The notes under the pieces are model-generated. The model had not been told where the DNA came from. It made no database searches and saw nothing but the letters and a program-made list of their open reading frames with translations. Source: Streptomyces durmitorensis (lineage in GTDB: Bacteria; Actinomycetota; Actinomycetes; Streptomycetales; Streptomycetaceae). Taken from it: a DNA stretch of 64,000 bases. The translations under genes were made by a program, and so were the position numbers. Positions within the stretch are counted from its first letter, which is position 1, and every line of letters starts with the position of its first letter. Below are positions 40,076 to 49,131 of the stretch, one piece after another. The DNA lies in assembly GCF_023498005.1 (NCBI RefSeq), contig NZ_CP097289.1, positions 7,750,001-7,814,000 on the forward strand. The letters are read 5' to 3'.

Positions 40076-41464
40076 ATGACGACTTCCCTGCTGCTTCTCG
40101 GGGCGGCATTCCTGCTGATCCTGGCCAACGGCTTCTTCGTGGCCGCCGAGTTCGGACTCGTCACCGTCGAGCGCCCGGACGCCGAGAAGGCCGCCGCCGA
40201 AGGCGACCGACGGGCCCGTACGGTCGTCGACGCCCTCAAGGAGCTGTCCTTCCAGCTCTCCGGCACCCAGCTCGGCATCACCATCACCTCACTCGTGGTC
40301 GGCATGCTCGCCGAACCGGCCCTCGCGCATCTGCTCGCGGGCCCCTTCACGGCGACCGGCCTTCCGGAAGGCGCCGTACCGGGCGCCTCCGTGGTGGTGG
40401 GGATGCTGCTCGCGTCCGCCGTGCAGATGGTGATCGGCGAGCTGGTCCCGAAGAACTGGGCGGTGTCCAAGCCGCTCCAGGTCGCGCGGTTCGTCGCGGG
40501 CCCCCAGCACGTGTTCTCGCGCCTCTTCAGGCCCGTGATCTCCCTCCTGAACGCCACGGCCAACCGGCTCGTACGGCTGTTCGGCGTCGAGCCCGCCGAC
40601 GAGCTGGCCTCGGCCCGCACCCCCGGCGAACTGGTCTCGCTCGCCCGGCACTCGGCGCAGGCAGGCACCCTCGAACAGGACACCGCGGACCTGTTCGTCC
40701 GCACCCTCTCCCTGGGTGAGCTGACCGCGCAGCACGTCATGACCCCGCGCGTGAAGGTCAGCGCGCTGCAGACGTCGGCGACCGCCGAGGACGTGGTGAA
40801 CCTGACCCGTGCCACCGGGCTCTCGCGCTTTCCCGTGTACCGCGAGCGCATCGACGAGATCGTCGGCATGGTGCACCTCAAGGACGCCCTCGCGGTCCCG
40901 GCCCACGAGCGCCTGAGGACGCCCGTGAGCCGCATCGCGCAGGCGCCGCTCCTGGTCCCCGAGACGCTGCCCGTGCAGCAGCTCCTGGAGCAGCTGCGCA
41001 GCGAGCAGCCGATAGCCGTCGTCGTCGACGAGTACGGCGGCACGGCAGGCGTGGTCACCCTTGAGGACATCGTCGAGGAGCTCGTCGGCGAGGTCCGCGA
41101 CGAGCACGACGTCCACGACCTGCCCGAACTCGCCGTGGCACCGGCCGAGGACGGCCGCCCCGCGTGGGACGCCGACGGCAGCTGCCGCGTCGACACGCTC
41201 CAGCGCATAGGGCTCGATGTCCCCGAAGGGCCGTACGAGACCGTGGCCGGACTCGTCGCCGATCTCCTTGGCCGTATCCCGGCCCCCGGTGACCGGGCCG
41301 AACTCCCGGGCTGGCGGCTCGCGGTGCGCCAGGTGGACCACTACCGCGCCGAGCGGGTACGGCTCGTACGGGCCCCGGAGGCGAAAGATGCCCGGGAAGC
41401 CGCAGAAGCCCCGGACGCCGCAGATGCCACAGAGACCATGAGCGTGGCGGAGGCCGCCCGATGA
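40076..41464 (+). CDS. CNNM/CorC-type membrane protein with CBS and transporter-associated domains
   Basis: The 462-residue protein starts at ATG 40076 after AGGGAGG. Residues 1-190 form the DUF21 (CNNM) membrane domain, with LILANGFFVAAEFGLVTV and the conserved GIGELVPKNWAVS-like motif (VIGELVPKNW). A CBS pair follows (about 215-335, HVMTPRVKVSAL and VVVDEYGGTAGVVTLEDIVEELVGE), then the CorC_HlyC domain (about 345-430). The C-terminus is an Ala/Glu-rich tail. Relatives export magnesium, cobalt or sodium. It overlaps the next gene, a shorter paralogue, by ATGA; they probably form a complex. Confidence 0.92.
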   Translation: MTTSLLLLGAAFLLILANGFFVAAEFGLVTVERPDAEKAAAEGDRRARTVVDALKELSFQLSGTQLGITITSLVVGMLAEPALAHLLAGPFTATGLPEGAVPGASVVVGMLLASAVQMVIGELVPKNWAVSKPLQVARFVAGPQHVFSRLFRPVISLLNATANRLVRLFGVEPADELASARTPGELVSLARHSAQAGTLEQDTADLFVRTLSLGELTAQHVMTPRVKVSALQTSATAEDVVNLTRATGLSRFPVYRERIDEIVGMVHLKDALAVPAHERLRTPVSRIAQAPLLVPETLPVQQLLEQLRSEQPIAVVVDEYGGTAGVVTLEDIVEELVGEVRDEHDVHDLPELAVAPAEDGRPAWDADGSCRVDTLQRIGLDVPEGPYETVAGLVADLLGRIPAPGDRAELPGWRLAVRQVDHYRAERVRLVRAPEAKDAREAAEAPDAADATETMSVAEAAR

Positions 41465-42537
41465 GCATGCTCCAACTCCTGTTCGCCCTCCTCCTCGTCC
41501 TCGCCAACGGCTTCTTCGTGGGGGCCGAGTTCGCGCTCGTCTCCGTGCGCCGCAGCCAGATCGAGCCCCTTGGCGGCAAGCGGGCCCGCCAGGTCCTCTA
41601 CGGCCTCGAACACCTGCCGCAGATGATGGCGGCCGCCCAGTTCGGCATCACCATGTGTTCGTTGACGCTCGGCGCGGTCGCCGAGCCCACCGTCGCGCAC
41701 CTCCTGGAGCCCGTCTTCGCGGCGGCGCACATCCCCGAAGGGGCGATCCATCCGCTCGGGTACGCCATCGCGCTCGCCGTGGTCGTCTTCCTGCACCTCG
41801 TCGTCGGCGAGATGGTCCCGAAGAACCTCGCGATGGCCGCACCGGAGCGGACCGCGCTCTGGTTCAGCCCCGGCCTCGTCGCCTTCGCCCGCCTCTGCCG
41901 TCCGGTCACGGTGGCGCTCGGGGCGTGCGCCCGGCTCGTCCTGAAGCTCTTCGGGGTCGAGCCCAAGGACGAGGTCGAGGCCGTCTTCACCAGCGAGCAG
42001 CTCAACCGGCTCGTCGGCGACTCGGGCCAGGCGGGACTGCTCGAACCCGAGGAGCAGGAGCGCCTGGAGGACGCCCTGGAGCTCGGCTCGCGCCAGGTGA
42101 CGGACGTCCTGCTCGACCGGGCCTCCCTGGTGACCGTGGGCGCCGGGGTCACCCCGGCCCAGGTCATCGAGCTCACCGGGCGCACCGGCTACTCCCGCTT
42201 CCCGGTCTGCGCGGAGAACGGCGCCTTCATGGGCTACCTCCACGTGAAGGACGTACTCGATCTCACCGAGGGGGCCGGCACGGACCGTGCGGTGCCGCAG
42301 CAGGTCTGGCGTCCGATGACGACGCTGCGCGCCGAACTCCCCCTGGACGACGCCCTGACGGTGATGCGCCGCGCCGCGACGCATCTGGCGCAGGTCGCCG
42401 ACGCGTCGGGCAGGGTGCTCGGCCTGGTCGCCCTCGAGGACGTACTGGAGCTGCTCGTCGGCGAGGTCCGCGACCCGGCGCACCGGGTCTCCGTGCCGCG
42501 CAAGCCCCAGGAGTCCAGGGACGGCGCCCTGGTGTGA
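41461..42537 (+). CDS. CNNM/DUF21 membrane protein with CBS domains, lacking the CorC domain
   Basis: The 358-residue protein starts at ATG 41461 in a 4-bp overlap with the preceding paralogue. It has the DUF21 membrane domain (LLVLANGFFVGAEFALVSV, VVGEMVPKNLAMA) and a CBS pair (YSRFPVCAENGAFMGYLHV, LGLVALEDVLELLVGEV). It ends shortly after the CBS pair, so the CorC_HlyC ligand domain present in its neighbour is missing. Paired long and short CNNM genes are typical of actinobacteria and suggest a heteromer. The ion is unknown. Confidence 0.92.
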   Translation: MSMLQLLFALLLVLANGFFVGAEFALVSVRRSQIEPLGGKRARQVLYGLEHLPQMMAAAQFGITMCSLTLGAVAEPTVAHLLEPVFAAAHIPEGAIHPLGYAIALAVVVFLHLVVGEMVPKNLAMAAPERTALWFSPGLVAFARLCRPVTVALGACARLVLKLFGVEPKDEVEAVFTSEQLNRLVGDSGQAGLLEPEEQERLEDALELGSRQVTDVLLDRASLVTVGAGVTPAQVIELTGRTGYSRFPVCAENGAFMGYLHVKDVLDLTEGAGTDRAVPQQVWRPMTTLRAELPLDDALTVMRRAATHLAQVADASGRVLGLVALEDVLELLVGEVRDPAHRVSVPRKPQESRDGALV

Positions 42538-42556
42538 GCGGGCCGGGGCGGGGGCC

Positions 42557-44428
42557 TCAGCCCCTCGGCGGGTCCTGCGGCCCCCGCCCCGAGAGCACCT
42601 CGCCGTACGCCTGCATCAGGTCGGGGAGGCGCAGGGTCGACAGGTCGTCGCGGCTTGGCTCGCCGGGATAGCCGGAGAGCCGCAGGTCGCGATAGGCGCA
42701 GCTCTTCTCGTAGAGCGTGCGCAGGAAGCGGCCGTTGCCCAGCTCGTCGATCCACGACTGGTCGACGACGTGCCCGCTGATGGAGCGCAGCTCGTCAAGG
42801 GCCTCCTCGTCCCACACGTCGCCGTTCTCGGCGGCGAGCACCTCGCCGATGGAGGTGAGTTCCAGGGGGCGGTACGAGGGGAAGTCCACGCGGGTGGTGA
42901 AGCGGGAGGAGAGCCCGGGGTTGGCGGCCAGGAGGCGGTCCATGCCCTCGGGGTAGCCCGCGAGGATCACGACCAGGTGGTCGCGGTTGTCCTCGGCGCG
43001 CTTGAGGAGGACCTGGAGGGCCTCGTCGCCGTACGCGTCGCCCTTGCCGTAGCCCGAGTTGGAGAGCGAATAGGCCTCGTCCACGAAGAGGACGCCGCCG
43101 ATCGCCGAGTCGATCAGTTCGTTGGCCTTCACCGCGGTCTGGCCCAGATACTCGCCGACCAGGTCCGCGCGCTGCGCCTCCACCAGGTGGTCGCCGCCCA
43201 GCAGACCGAGTGCGTAGAACGCCCTGCCCAGAATGCGGGCCACCGTGGTCTTGCCGGTGCCCGAGGGGCCCGAGAAGACGAAGTGTCGTTTCGGCGGCTG
43301 CACGGGCAGCCCCTGCGCGGCCCGCAGGCGGGCCATGTTCAGCTGCGCAGAGAGCGCCTTGACCTGCCGCTTCACCGGTTCGAGGCCGACCATCCCCTCC
43401 AGCTCGGCGAGGGCGGCCTCCAGGAGCGCGGGGTCGGTGGGCCCGGGCGGCAGCTGCGGCAGCCCCGGCTGGATGGGGATCACGGCCTTCTCGCGCACCG
43501 CGTCGGTCTCCGCGGGACCGCCGCCCGCGGGCAGATCGGGCTCGGTGACCTTCAGATCGCGGCCTTCGGTGCCAAAGAGCGGGTCGATTCCGTCGGGGCC
43601 GTCCATCGCGTCCTGCCCGAAGCCGGTCAGGGCGATGGCCGCCAGGTCGGTGACCTCGTCGTACCCGTCTCCCTCCGAGATCGCCGCGAGCCGCGCCGAG
43701 GTGTCCATGAAGGAGGGATCCACCCGGTGCACCGCCCGGTAGAGCGGCAGGGCCGCCGCCGAGCGGCCCGTGCCCTCGTGCGCGCGGGCCAGCCAGTACC
43801 GCAGCTCCTTGCGCTGCGGCTGCTCGCTGCGGCAGCGCATCAGGGCGGAGGACAGGAGCGGCTCGGCGTGGCCGAACATCTCCAGGCGTACGCGGGCCAT
43901 GCCTCCGAAGAGACCGGCCTCGATGCCCAGCATCGCGTCGTCGATCAGCGAGTCCGTGTGCCGGACCAACTGCTCCCAGTCCTTGACCAGATAGGACCGG
44001 CAGGCGTGCAGAAACCGCACCTGCGGATCCGCGTCGACCGGCGGAAGGCCCGCCAACGCCCGGTCGAGCTCGGGGACATGACGTCCGTCGAGCCAGTGCG
44101 AGGCGTGCGCGAGCAGCAGGTCGCGCGTGCTCTCCAGGACGGGCTGGACCCACCAGCCGAGCCAGTACCAGGAGTTGAGCGTGCGCCCGTGCCGTGTGCG
44201 CTGTTCCCCGAACCTGTCCCGGTGCTGGAACATCCGAAGGAGCGCCGTCGTCGTGTCGATGCGCAGCGCGTGCAGGCCGAGCCAGCCGTCGGCCATCCCG
44301 GGATCCATCCGCACCGCCGCCCGGAACTCCTCCTCCGCCTGCGGATAGGCGCCCATCGTGTAGGCGTCGACGCCCCTCAGCCAGGCGAGGTCGGCCGGGG
44401 CGGGTGAGCCCACCGCGTCGAAGTCCAT
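42557..44428 (-). CDS. CbxX/EccA-type AAA+ ATPase with N-terminal TPR-like region
   Basis: The 623-residue protein starts at ATG 44428 (MDFDAVGSPAPADLAW), next to a GGGGGA site and an upstream stem. Residues 1-260 are TPR-like helices. Residues 345-620 form a CbxX/CfqX AAA+ module with Walker A GPSGTGKT (387-394), Walker B LFVDEAY (447-453) and the arginine finger region NPGLSSRF. The architecture equals EccA of type VII (ESX) secretion. No EsxA/B, EccB-E or PE/PPE gene is nearby, so it may be an orphan serving another locus or a chaperone with a different client. Confidence 0.85.
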   Translation of the reverse strand: MDFDAVGSPAPADLAWLRGVDAYTMGAYPQAEEEFRAAVRMDPGMADGWLGLHALRIDTTTALLRMFQHRDRFGEQRTRHGRTLNSWYWLGWWVQPVLESTRDLLLAHASHWLDGRHVPELDRALAGLPPVDADPQVRFLHACRSYLVKDWEQLVRHTDSLIDDAMLGIEAGLFGGMARVRLEMFGHAEPLLSSALMRCRSEQPQRKELRYWLARAHEGTGRSAAALPLYRAVHRVDPSFMDTSARLAAISEGDGYDEVTDLAAIALTGFGQDAMDGPDGIDPLFGTEGRDLKVTEPDLPAGGGPAETDAVREKAVIPIQPGLPQLPPGPTDPALLEAALAELEGMVGLEPVKRQVKALSAQLNMARLRAAQGLPVQPPKRHFVFSGPSGTGKTTVARILGRAFYALGLLGGDHLVEAQRADLVGEYLGQTAVKANELIDSAIGGVLFVDEAYSLSNSGYGKGDAYGDEALQVLLKRAEDNRDHLVVILAGYPEGMDRLLAANPGLSSRFTTRVDFPSYRPLELTSIGEVLAAENGDVWDEEALDELRSISGHVVDQSWIDELGNGRFLRTLYEKSCAYRDLRLSGYPGEPSRDDLSTLRLPDLMQAYGEVLSGRGPQDPPRG

Positions 44429-44437
44429 CACGTCCCC

Positions 44438-44460
44438 CACAAACCGTGCCCCCGTTTGTG
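44438..44460 (-). promoter_or_regulatory. Inverted repeat CACAAAC-N9-GTTTGTG touching the ribosome site of the EccA-like gene
   Basis: These perfect 7-bp arms lie 10 bp before the ATG at 44428. On the transcript the second arm is followed directly by GGGGGA, the presumed Shine-Dalgarno. It could be a DNA operator or an RNA stem that affects ribosome access. Confidence 0.5.
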
Positions 44461-44698
44461 TACCGCCGGACCGGTGCCCGTCGGCAACTTCGCTGAACCG
44501 CCGTGCTGCGGACGGACGTTGAACCGGTGCGCCGAGCAGCCGTCCGTAAGTCGCACCGAAAGGCATCGTACCTGCGGGGGAGCGCTCGGCCGTAGGGTGC
44601 CGCAGCGCGGGATCGGGCAGGAGAGGGGGACCGCGTCGTCACCGAGGGTGAGCGAAAGGCGGCTCGCAGCGCCCGGAATGCGAGGTCGAAGGGCAGAA

Positions 44699-44801
44699 CG
44701 AAGCCCCCGATCACGGGGGAACAACCGGGGGCTTCGCGTCTGCGGGCGGCCTCGGAAGACCGCACATTCAGAACGTAAGTCCTGTAAGGGCCCTCGGTCA
44801 A
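44699..44801 (-). ncRNA. Candidate small RNA or attenuator: promoter plus terminator in the EccA-like upstream region
   Basis: On the minus strand TTGACC (44801-44796), an 18-bp spacer and TACGTT (44777-44772) make a good vegetative promoter. A perfect 11-bp hairpin, CGAAGCCCCCG paired with CGGGGGCTTCG (44736-44699, loop with CCCCC), follows about 30 nt after the expected start. The transcript would be about 70 nt, in the 432-bp gap between the kinase-like gene and the EccA-like gene. It could be a free small RNA or an attenuated leader of the ATPase gene. Nothing else gene-like is seen in 44429-44860. Confidence 0.4.
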
Positions 44802-44860
44802 GCCGAGTTGAGGCACTCATGGAAAGTCGTGAGGACTTCCGTAAGGCACTTTCCGCGGGT

Positions 44861-45517
44861 TCAGCGCACCGCCTCTGGTCCCTCACCCTGCGTGACGATT
44901 TGGCTCGCCGCAGCAGTCTCATTCGGGCCCTGCAGCACCTCATATCCCTCGCGCCACTGTCGCACCAAAGACTGAGCAAAGGGGCGCGAAGGGTCTTCCG
45001 CGAAGTGCCGGCGCTCCGCGGGCTCCCACCCGTCCCAGAAGTCGCTCTGAACCGTTCCGTCCCGGTGGCGCCCCCGGCCCCAGGCCTCATCACGGGGCAA
45101 CTCCATCCACAGCAGCCGCGCCAGGAACGGGCGCAGCGCACGGCGTCCCGCGCCGACCCCCTCGACGAGGACCACGGGCGCCGGCGGCAGGGTGCGGACC
45201 TCGGGGCCGAAGCGGCGCGCGTGCCAGTCGTACGTCTCGTAGCGCGCCGTCTCGCCGCGCGAGAGCGGTGTGATGACCTCCCGCCGCAGCCGCTCCGTCC
45301 AGCCGAAGAGGGCGTCATGGCTCGCGATGTCGTCGAGGTGCAGGACGGGCGCACCGCCCAGGGCCTGCGCGAGGCGGTCGGCGAAGGTCGACTTGCCGGA
45401 GCCCGCGTGCCCGTCGACGGCCACGAGGCGGACGGGGCCGCAGGAGGGCGGCAGCCGGATCAGGGTGCGGGCGAGGCGGGCGAGGGGAGCGGGCGTGGAG
45501 TGCGGCTGTGCGGTCAT
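44861..45517 (-). CDS. Uridine-kinase-like P-loop protein
   Basis: The 218-residue protein has the Walker A motif GHAGSGKST at about residues 36-44 (VRLVAVDGHAGSGKSTFADR), then VLHLDDIASHDALFGW, YDWHARRFGPEV and VVLVEGVGAGRRALRPF, as in the uridine kinase/phosphoribulokinase family. The substrate is not certain; many actinobacterial members are only putative uridine kinases. It stands alone, 432 bp before the EccA-like gene and divergent from the peptidase gene. Confidence 0.85.
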   Translation of the reverse strand: MTAQPHSTPAPLARLARTLIRLPPSCGPVRLVAVDGHAGSGKSTFADRLAQALGGAPVLHLDDIASHDALFGWTERLRREVITPLSRGETARYETYDWHARRFGPEVRTLPPAPVVLVEGVGAGRRALRPFLARLLWMELPRDEAWGRGRHRDGTVQSDFWDGWEPAERRHFAEDPSRPFAQSLVRQWREGYEVLQGPNETAAASQIVTQGEGPEAVR

Positions 45518-45722
45518 CGTCTACCAGCGTACGGGTGCGGAATGATCGGTTCCGCGCGCCGTCCCAGCTCACGCCAGTGGTCGAGGCCAATATTGGCGGA
45601 CGCGGTGGTGGTCGAAGCGCTGGCAGAAGTCGGCGTGGAGCAGCCATAGTTGGCCTACCGCCGTGCACTTGACCTGCCCCTTCCGGATCCGTCCGGAGCC
45701 CACGTCGACTGGGGGTCCCGCC

Positions 45723-47087
45723 ATGGACCGAGCTGATGACATGTCCCGCAGAACCGTCCTCGCCGCGGCAGCCGCCGTGGCCGCGGTGGCCGCGACCGCG
45801 AGTTCCGCGCTCGCGGCGGGCGGCCTGAGCGGCGCCCCGCGCGCGAAGCGTCCGGTGAGCAACCGCTTCTGGACCTCGCACGCGGACTGGAGCGCCGGCA
45901 CCGCCGACGGCACCCGTGCCGTCTCCGGAGCCCGCCCCGCCGTGGAGATCGCCGAGGCCGCGGGCGAGACCGAGTACGCCGATCCGCACACCGGCAAGAC
46001 CGCCACCTGGGAGTACGCCCGGTGGACCTCGCCCGTGCACCGCCCCACCGTCCCCGCGACGGAGGTGGTCGCCTCCTGGAACGCCCGCACGCCCACCGGG
46101 ACGTGGCTCCAGGTCGAGCTCCAGGGCACGTACTCGGACAAGAAGAAGACTCCCTGGTACGTCCTGGGCCGCTGGACCTCGGGCGACGACAAGGAGAAGG
46201 ACATCCGGCGTACGTCGGTCGACGACCAGAGCGACGGCAAGTCGAGCATCTGGACGGACACCTTCTCCATCGACGACACGACGACGGGGCTTCGCCTCGT
46301 CTCGTACCGCCTGCGCCTGACCCTGTACCGCAAGCCGGGCGCCACGGCGACGCCCACGGTGTGGCGGCTCGGCGCGATGGCCTCCGCCGTCCCGGACCGT
46401 TTCACCGTCCCGGCGTCCGAGCCGGGGCTCACGAAGGAGCTGACGGTCCCGCGCTACTCGCAGGAGATCCACGCCGGTCAGTATCCGGAGTACGACAACG
46501 GCGGCGAGGCCTGGTGCAGCCCCACCTCCTCACAGATGATCATCGAGTTCTGGGGCCGCAGGCCGACCGCCGACGACCTCGCCTGGGTCGACCCCTCCTA
46601 CGCCGACCCGCAGGTGTGCCACGCGGCGCGGTACGTCTTCGACTACCAGTACGCGGGCTGCGGCAACTGGCCCTTCAACGCGGCCTACGCGTCGACGTAC
46701 AAGGACATGCAGGGCGTCGTCACCCGCCTCGCCTCGCTCACCGAGCTGGAGTCGCTGATCGCCGCGGGCATCCCGGCCATAACGTCCCAGTCGTTCCTCA
46801 AGGAGGAGCTGACGGGCGCCGGTTACGGCACGGCGGGGCACCTGATGACGGTGATCGGCTTCACGTCGACGGGCGACGTGATCGCCAACGACCCGGCCTC
46901 GCCCAGCAATCCGGCGGTGCGCCGGGTCTACAAGCGGCGCGAGTGGGAGAACATCTGGCTCAGGACCAAGCGCTACAACTCCACGGGCAAGGTCGTCTCC
47001 GGCACCGGGGGCGTCTGCTACCTGTACTTCCCGGTGAAGCTCTCCGCCAAGCAGAAGGCGGCGCTTGCCGACGTGGGGATTCACTGA
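45723..47087 (+). CDS. Tat-exported C39-like cysteine peptidase family protein
   Basis: The protein has 454 residues from ATG 45723; an ATG at 45741 would still contain the Tat signal (MSRRTVLAAAAAVAAV, cleavage near SALAAGG). Residues 40-230 form a beta-rich domain (WEYARWTSPVHR, WLQVELQGTYSDK). Residues 235-454 are a peptidase_C39_2 domain: Cys265 in GEAWCSPTSSQM, His373 in GHLMTVIGF and Asn/Asp in VIANDPASPSN. It probably hydrolyses a peptide or peptidoglycan-linked substrate outside the cell; the target is unknown. A strong terminator follows. Confidence 0.88.
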   Translation: MDRADDMSRRTVLAAAAAVAAVAATASSALAAGGLSGAPRAKRPVSNRFWTSHADWSAGTADGTRAVSGARPAVEIAEAAGETEYADPHTGKTATWEYARWTSPVHRPTVPATEVVASWNARTPTGTWLQVELQGTYSDKKKTPWYVLGRWTSGDDKEKDIRRTSVDDQSDGKSSIWTDTFSIDDTTTGLRLVSYRLRLTLYRKPGATATPTVWRLGAMASAVPDRFTVPASEPGLTKELTVPRYSQEIHAGQYPEYDNGGEAWCSPTSSQMIIEFWGRRPTADDLAWVDPSYADPQVCHAARYVFDYQYAGCGNWPFNAAYASTYKDMQGVVTRLASLTELESLIAAGIPAITSQSFLKEELTGAGYGTAGHLMTVIGFTSTGDVIANDPASPSNPAVRRVYKRREWENIWLRTKRYNSTGKVVSGTGGVCYLYFPVKLSAKQKAALADVGIH

Positions 47088-47106
47088 CAGGACACTGACA
47101 GGACCG

Positions 47107-47140
47107 CGACGGCCCCTCCCGCATGAGGGAGGGGCCGTCG
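47107..47140. terminator. Bidirectional terminator after the C39-like peptidase
   Basis: A perfect 14-bp stem, CGACGGCCCCTCCC paired with GGGAGGGGCCGTCG, closes a 6-nt loop GCATGA. It lies 19 bp after the peptidase stop and 12 bp before the end of the convergent small gene. Confidence 0.9.
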
Positions 47141-47151
47141 TCAGGGCCGGG

Positions 47152-47325
47152 CTACTTCGTGTCGGGCGTGCCCCGGCGCAGCCGGGCCGCCTTCTCGTCC
47201 ACCTCGGCCTGGGATGTGCCGGCCTTCACGACGATCACGGCCTGCGTGCCGTCGGGCAACGTCGCCTCCCGCATCTCCGTGCCCAGCAACGCGGGTCGCG
47301 TCCGTTCCTGCTCGTGGTCCGACAT
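47152..47325 (-). CDS. Small conserved protein of 57 residues, unknown function
   Basis: The ATG at 47325 has GGGAGG upstream, and the stop TAG is next to a strong terminator. The product, MSDHEQERTRPALLGTEMRE then ATLPDGTQAVIVVKAGTSQ and ending in RRGTPDTK, is small, charged and soluble. Third-position GC bias, a good ribosome site and tidy flanks support a real gene. I know no function. The 116-bp gap to the peptidase gene at 47442 shows nothing. Confidence 0.75.
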   Translation of the reverse strand: MSDHEQERTRPALLGTEMREATLPDGTQAVIVVKAGTSQAEVDEKAARLRRGTPDTK

Positions 47326-47441
47326 ATGACCTCCCAGCTCGACGGGACAGCCAACGTACCCCGGATCAGGCCGGGATCCGGCCGCACAAGCGTCCGACAG
47401 CCCCCATCACACGAACGCCGCCGCCAGACGACGGACGGGTC

Positions 47442-48932
47442 TCAGCCCTGGACCGGGTCCACCACCCAGTCCGGATGCCCCGGCATGGGCGGCGTCTTCG
47501 AGCCGTACAGCCACGGCCGCAGGAAGCCCTCCAGATCCTCGCCCGCGACCTTCGACGCCAGGTCGATGAACTGCTGCGTACTGGCGGTCTTCCCCCGGAA
47601 GCCGCTCACCCACGCCCGCTCGATCTTCTGGAACGTCGCGTCGCCCACCTGCTCCCGCAGCGCGTACAGGACCAGCGCGGAGCCGTCGTACCGCATGCGC
47701 TTGAAGAGGTTCGGTTCGGTCGGCTCCGCGGGGGCGCCGACGTCGTGGCGCCACTGGTCGTGAGCGGCGTACGCCGTCTTCATGGCGGCCTCGAAGCTGT
47801 CGCCGCCGTGCTCCTCGGAGTACATCCGCTCGTAGAAGCGGGCGTGCCCCTCGCTGACCCACAGGTCGGACCAGCTCTTCAGGGCGACGCTGTCGCCGAA
47901 CCACTGGTGGGTCAGCTCGTGCACCATGTTCCGCTCGGCATCGACCTTCGTGCCGAGCAGGTCGGCCTTCGGGATGAGCGAGAGCGTCTGGGTCTCCAGG
48001 GCGACGGCCAGGTCCGTGTCGCCGACCAGGAGGCCGTAGCGGTCGAAGGGGTAGGGGCCGAGCTTCTCCTGGAGCCAGGCGAGATGGTCGGGAGTGAGTT
48101 TGCGGTACTCCGCCGTCGGCTCGACCAGGGCGTCCGGGACGACGTCCCGCAGCGGCAGACCGCCCGGCCCCTCGCCGTCGACCAGCTTGAACTTGCCGAC
48201 CGCCAGCTGCACCAGCTGCGTGGACAGCGGCTGTTCGGAGTCGTACGTCCAGCGCACCCGGTCGCCGGGACGCTCCGTGCGGTCGACCAGCTTGCCGTTG
48301 GCGACCGCCGTCAGGTCCTTCGGCGTCGTGATGCGGAAGGTGATCGGCGCCCGCTGGCTGGGATGGTCGTTCGCCGGGAAGATCAGCCGGGCCCCGTTCG
48401 GCTGCGGGTAGACCACCGTGCCGTCGGCGGTCGGAATCCAGCCGTAGTCCTCGATGGCGTCGTCGCGGTGCCGTGTCTGCGTCGGGTCGGCGGTGTACGT
48501 GACCTTCGCGGTGAACGTACGGCCCTTGGGAAGCGGCGACTTGGGCGTGACCGTCAGCTCGTCACCGGCGCGGGACGTGCGCGCGGCCGAGCCGTCGATC
48601 TTCACGCCGTGCAGGGTGTTGCCCCCGAAGTCCAGGTTGAACCGGGAGAGCGACTGGGTGGCGGTGGCCTTGATCGTCGCGGTCGCCTCGAACGGCGTCC
48701 TCGGGGCCTGCCAGTCGAAGTCCAGGGTGTAGCGGTCGACGCGGTACCCGCCGTTCCCGTCCAGCGGGAACATCGGGTCGCCCAGGCCTGCCGCGCCGGG
48801 TGAGGGCGAAGGTGTCCCGGATGCGGAGGGCGCGGCCTGCGACACCGTGCCGGTGAGGGCGGCCGTCACGGTGACGGCGGCCGCGAGAGCGAGCCGTGCT
48901 CTGCGGCGGGGTGTCCGGTACGTCGTGCTCAT
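47442..48932 (-). CDS. Secreted M1-family metallopeptidase
   Basis: The 496-residue protein starts at ATG 48932. A signal peptide (YRTPRRRARLALAAAVTVTA, ending near SQAAPS) and a Ser/Pro linker precede an M1 aminopeptidase fold. The zinc site is HELTH (338-342) with Glu361 in VSEGHARF; in the substrate site GAMEN is replaced by ALETQT near 311-316. It is much shorter than PepN (about 850 residues) and lacks the long C-terminal helical domain, as in other secreted streptomycete members. It probably trims peptides outside the cell. Confidence 0.92.
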   Translation of the reverse strand: MSTTYRTPRRRARLALAAAVTVTAALTGTVSQAAPSASGTPSPSPGAAGLGDPMFPLDGNGGYRVDRYTLDFDWQAPRTPFEATATIKATATQSLSRFNLDFGGNTLHGVKIDGSAARTSRAGDELTVTPKSPLPKGRTFTAKVTYTADPTQTRHRDDAIEDYGWIPTADGTVVYPQPNGARLIFPANDHPSQRAPITFRITTPKDLTAVANGKLVDRTERPGDRVRWTYDSEQPLSTQLVQLAVGKFKLVDGEGPGGLPLRDVVPDALVEPTAEYRKLTPDHLAWLQEKLGPYPFDRYGLLVGDTDLAVALETQTLSLIPKADLLGTKVDAERNMVHELTHQWFGDSVALKSWSDLWVSEGHARFYERMYSEEHGGDSFEAAMKTAYAAHDQWRHDVGAPAEPTEPNLFKRMRYDGSALVLYALREQVGDATFQKIERAWVSGFRGKTASTQQFIDLASKVAGEDLEGFLRPWLYGSKTPPMPGHPDWVVDPVQG

Positions 48933-49131
48933 CGGAAACCTTTCGGTTGGATGGTGCGCGAACGGTCGTCCGGAGGGACGTACAGCCTTAGACGCACAGC
49001 ATCCCGCCGCAGTTGTGGGTGACCAACATCTCTCTCGCACGAGCCGGTCCTGCTGGCATGGTGGATGGGTCAGTGGGGGGAGTCCACTGCCGGACGTCAC
49101 GCCGTCAGACGTGACGCATACGTATTGAGTG

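Noticed and set aside
42557..44428. Type VII secretion locus
   Set aside because: Only the EccA-type ATPase is present; no other ESX component is found in the window.
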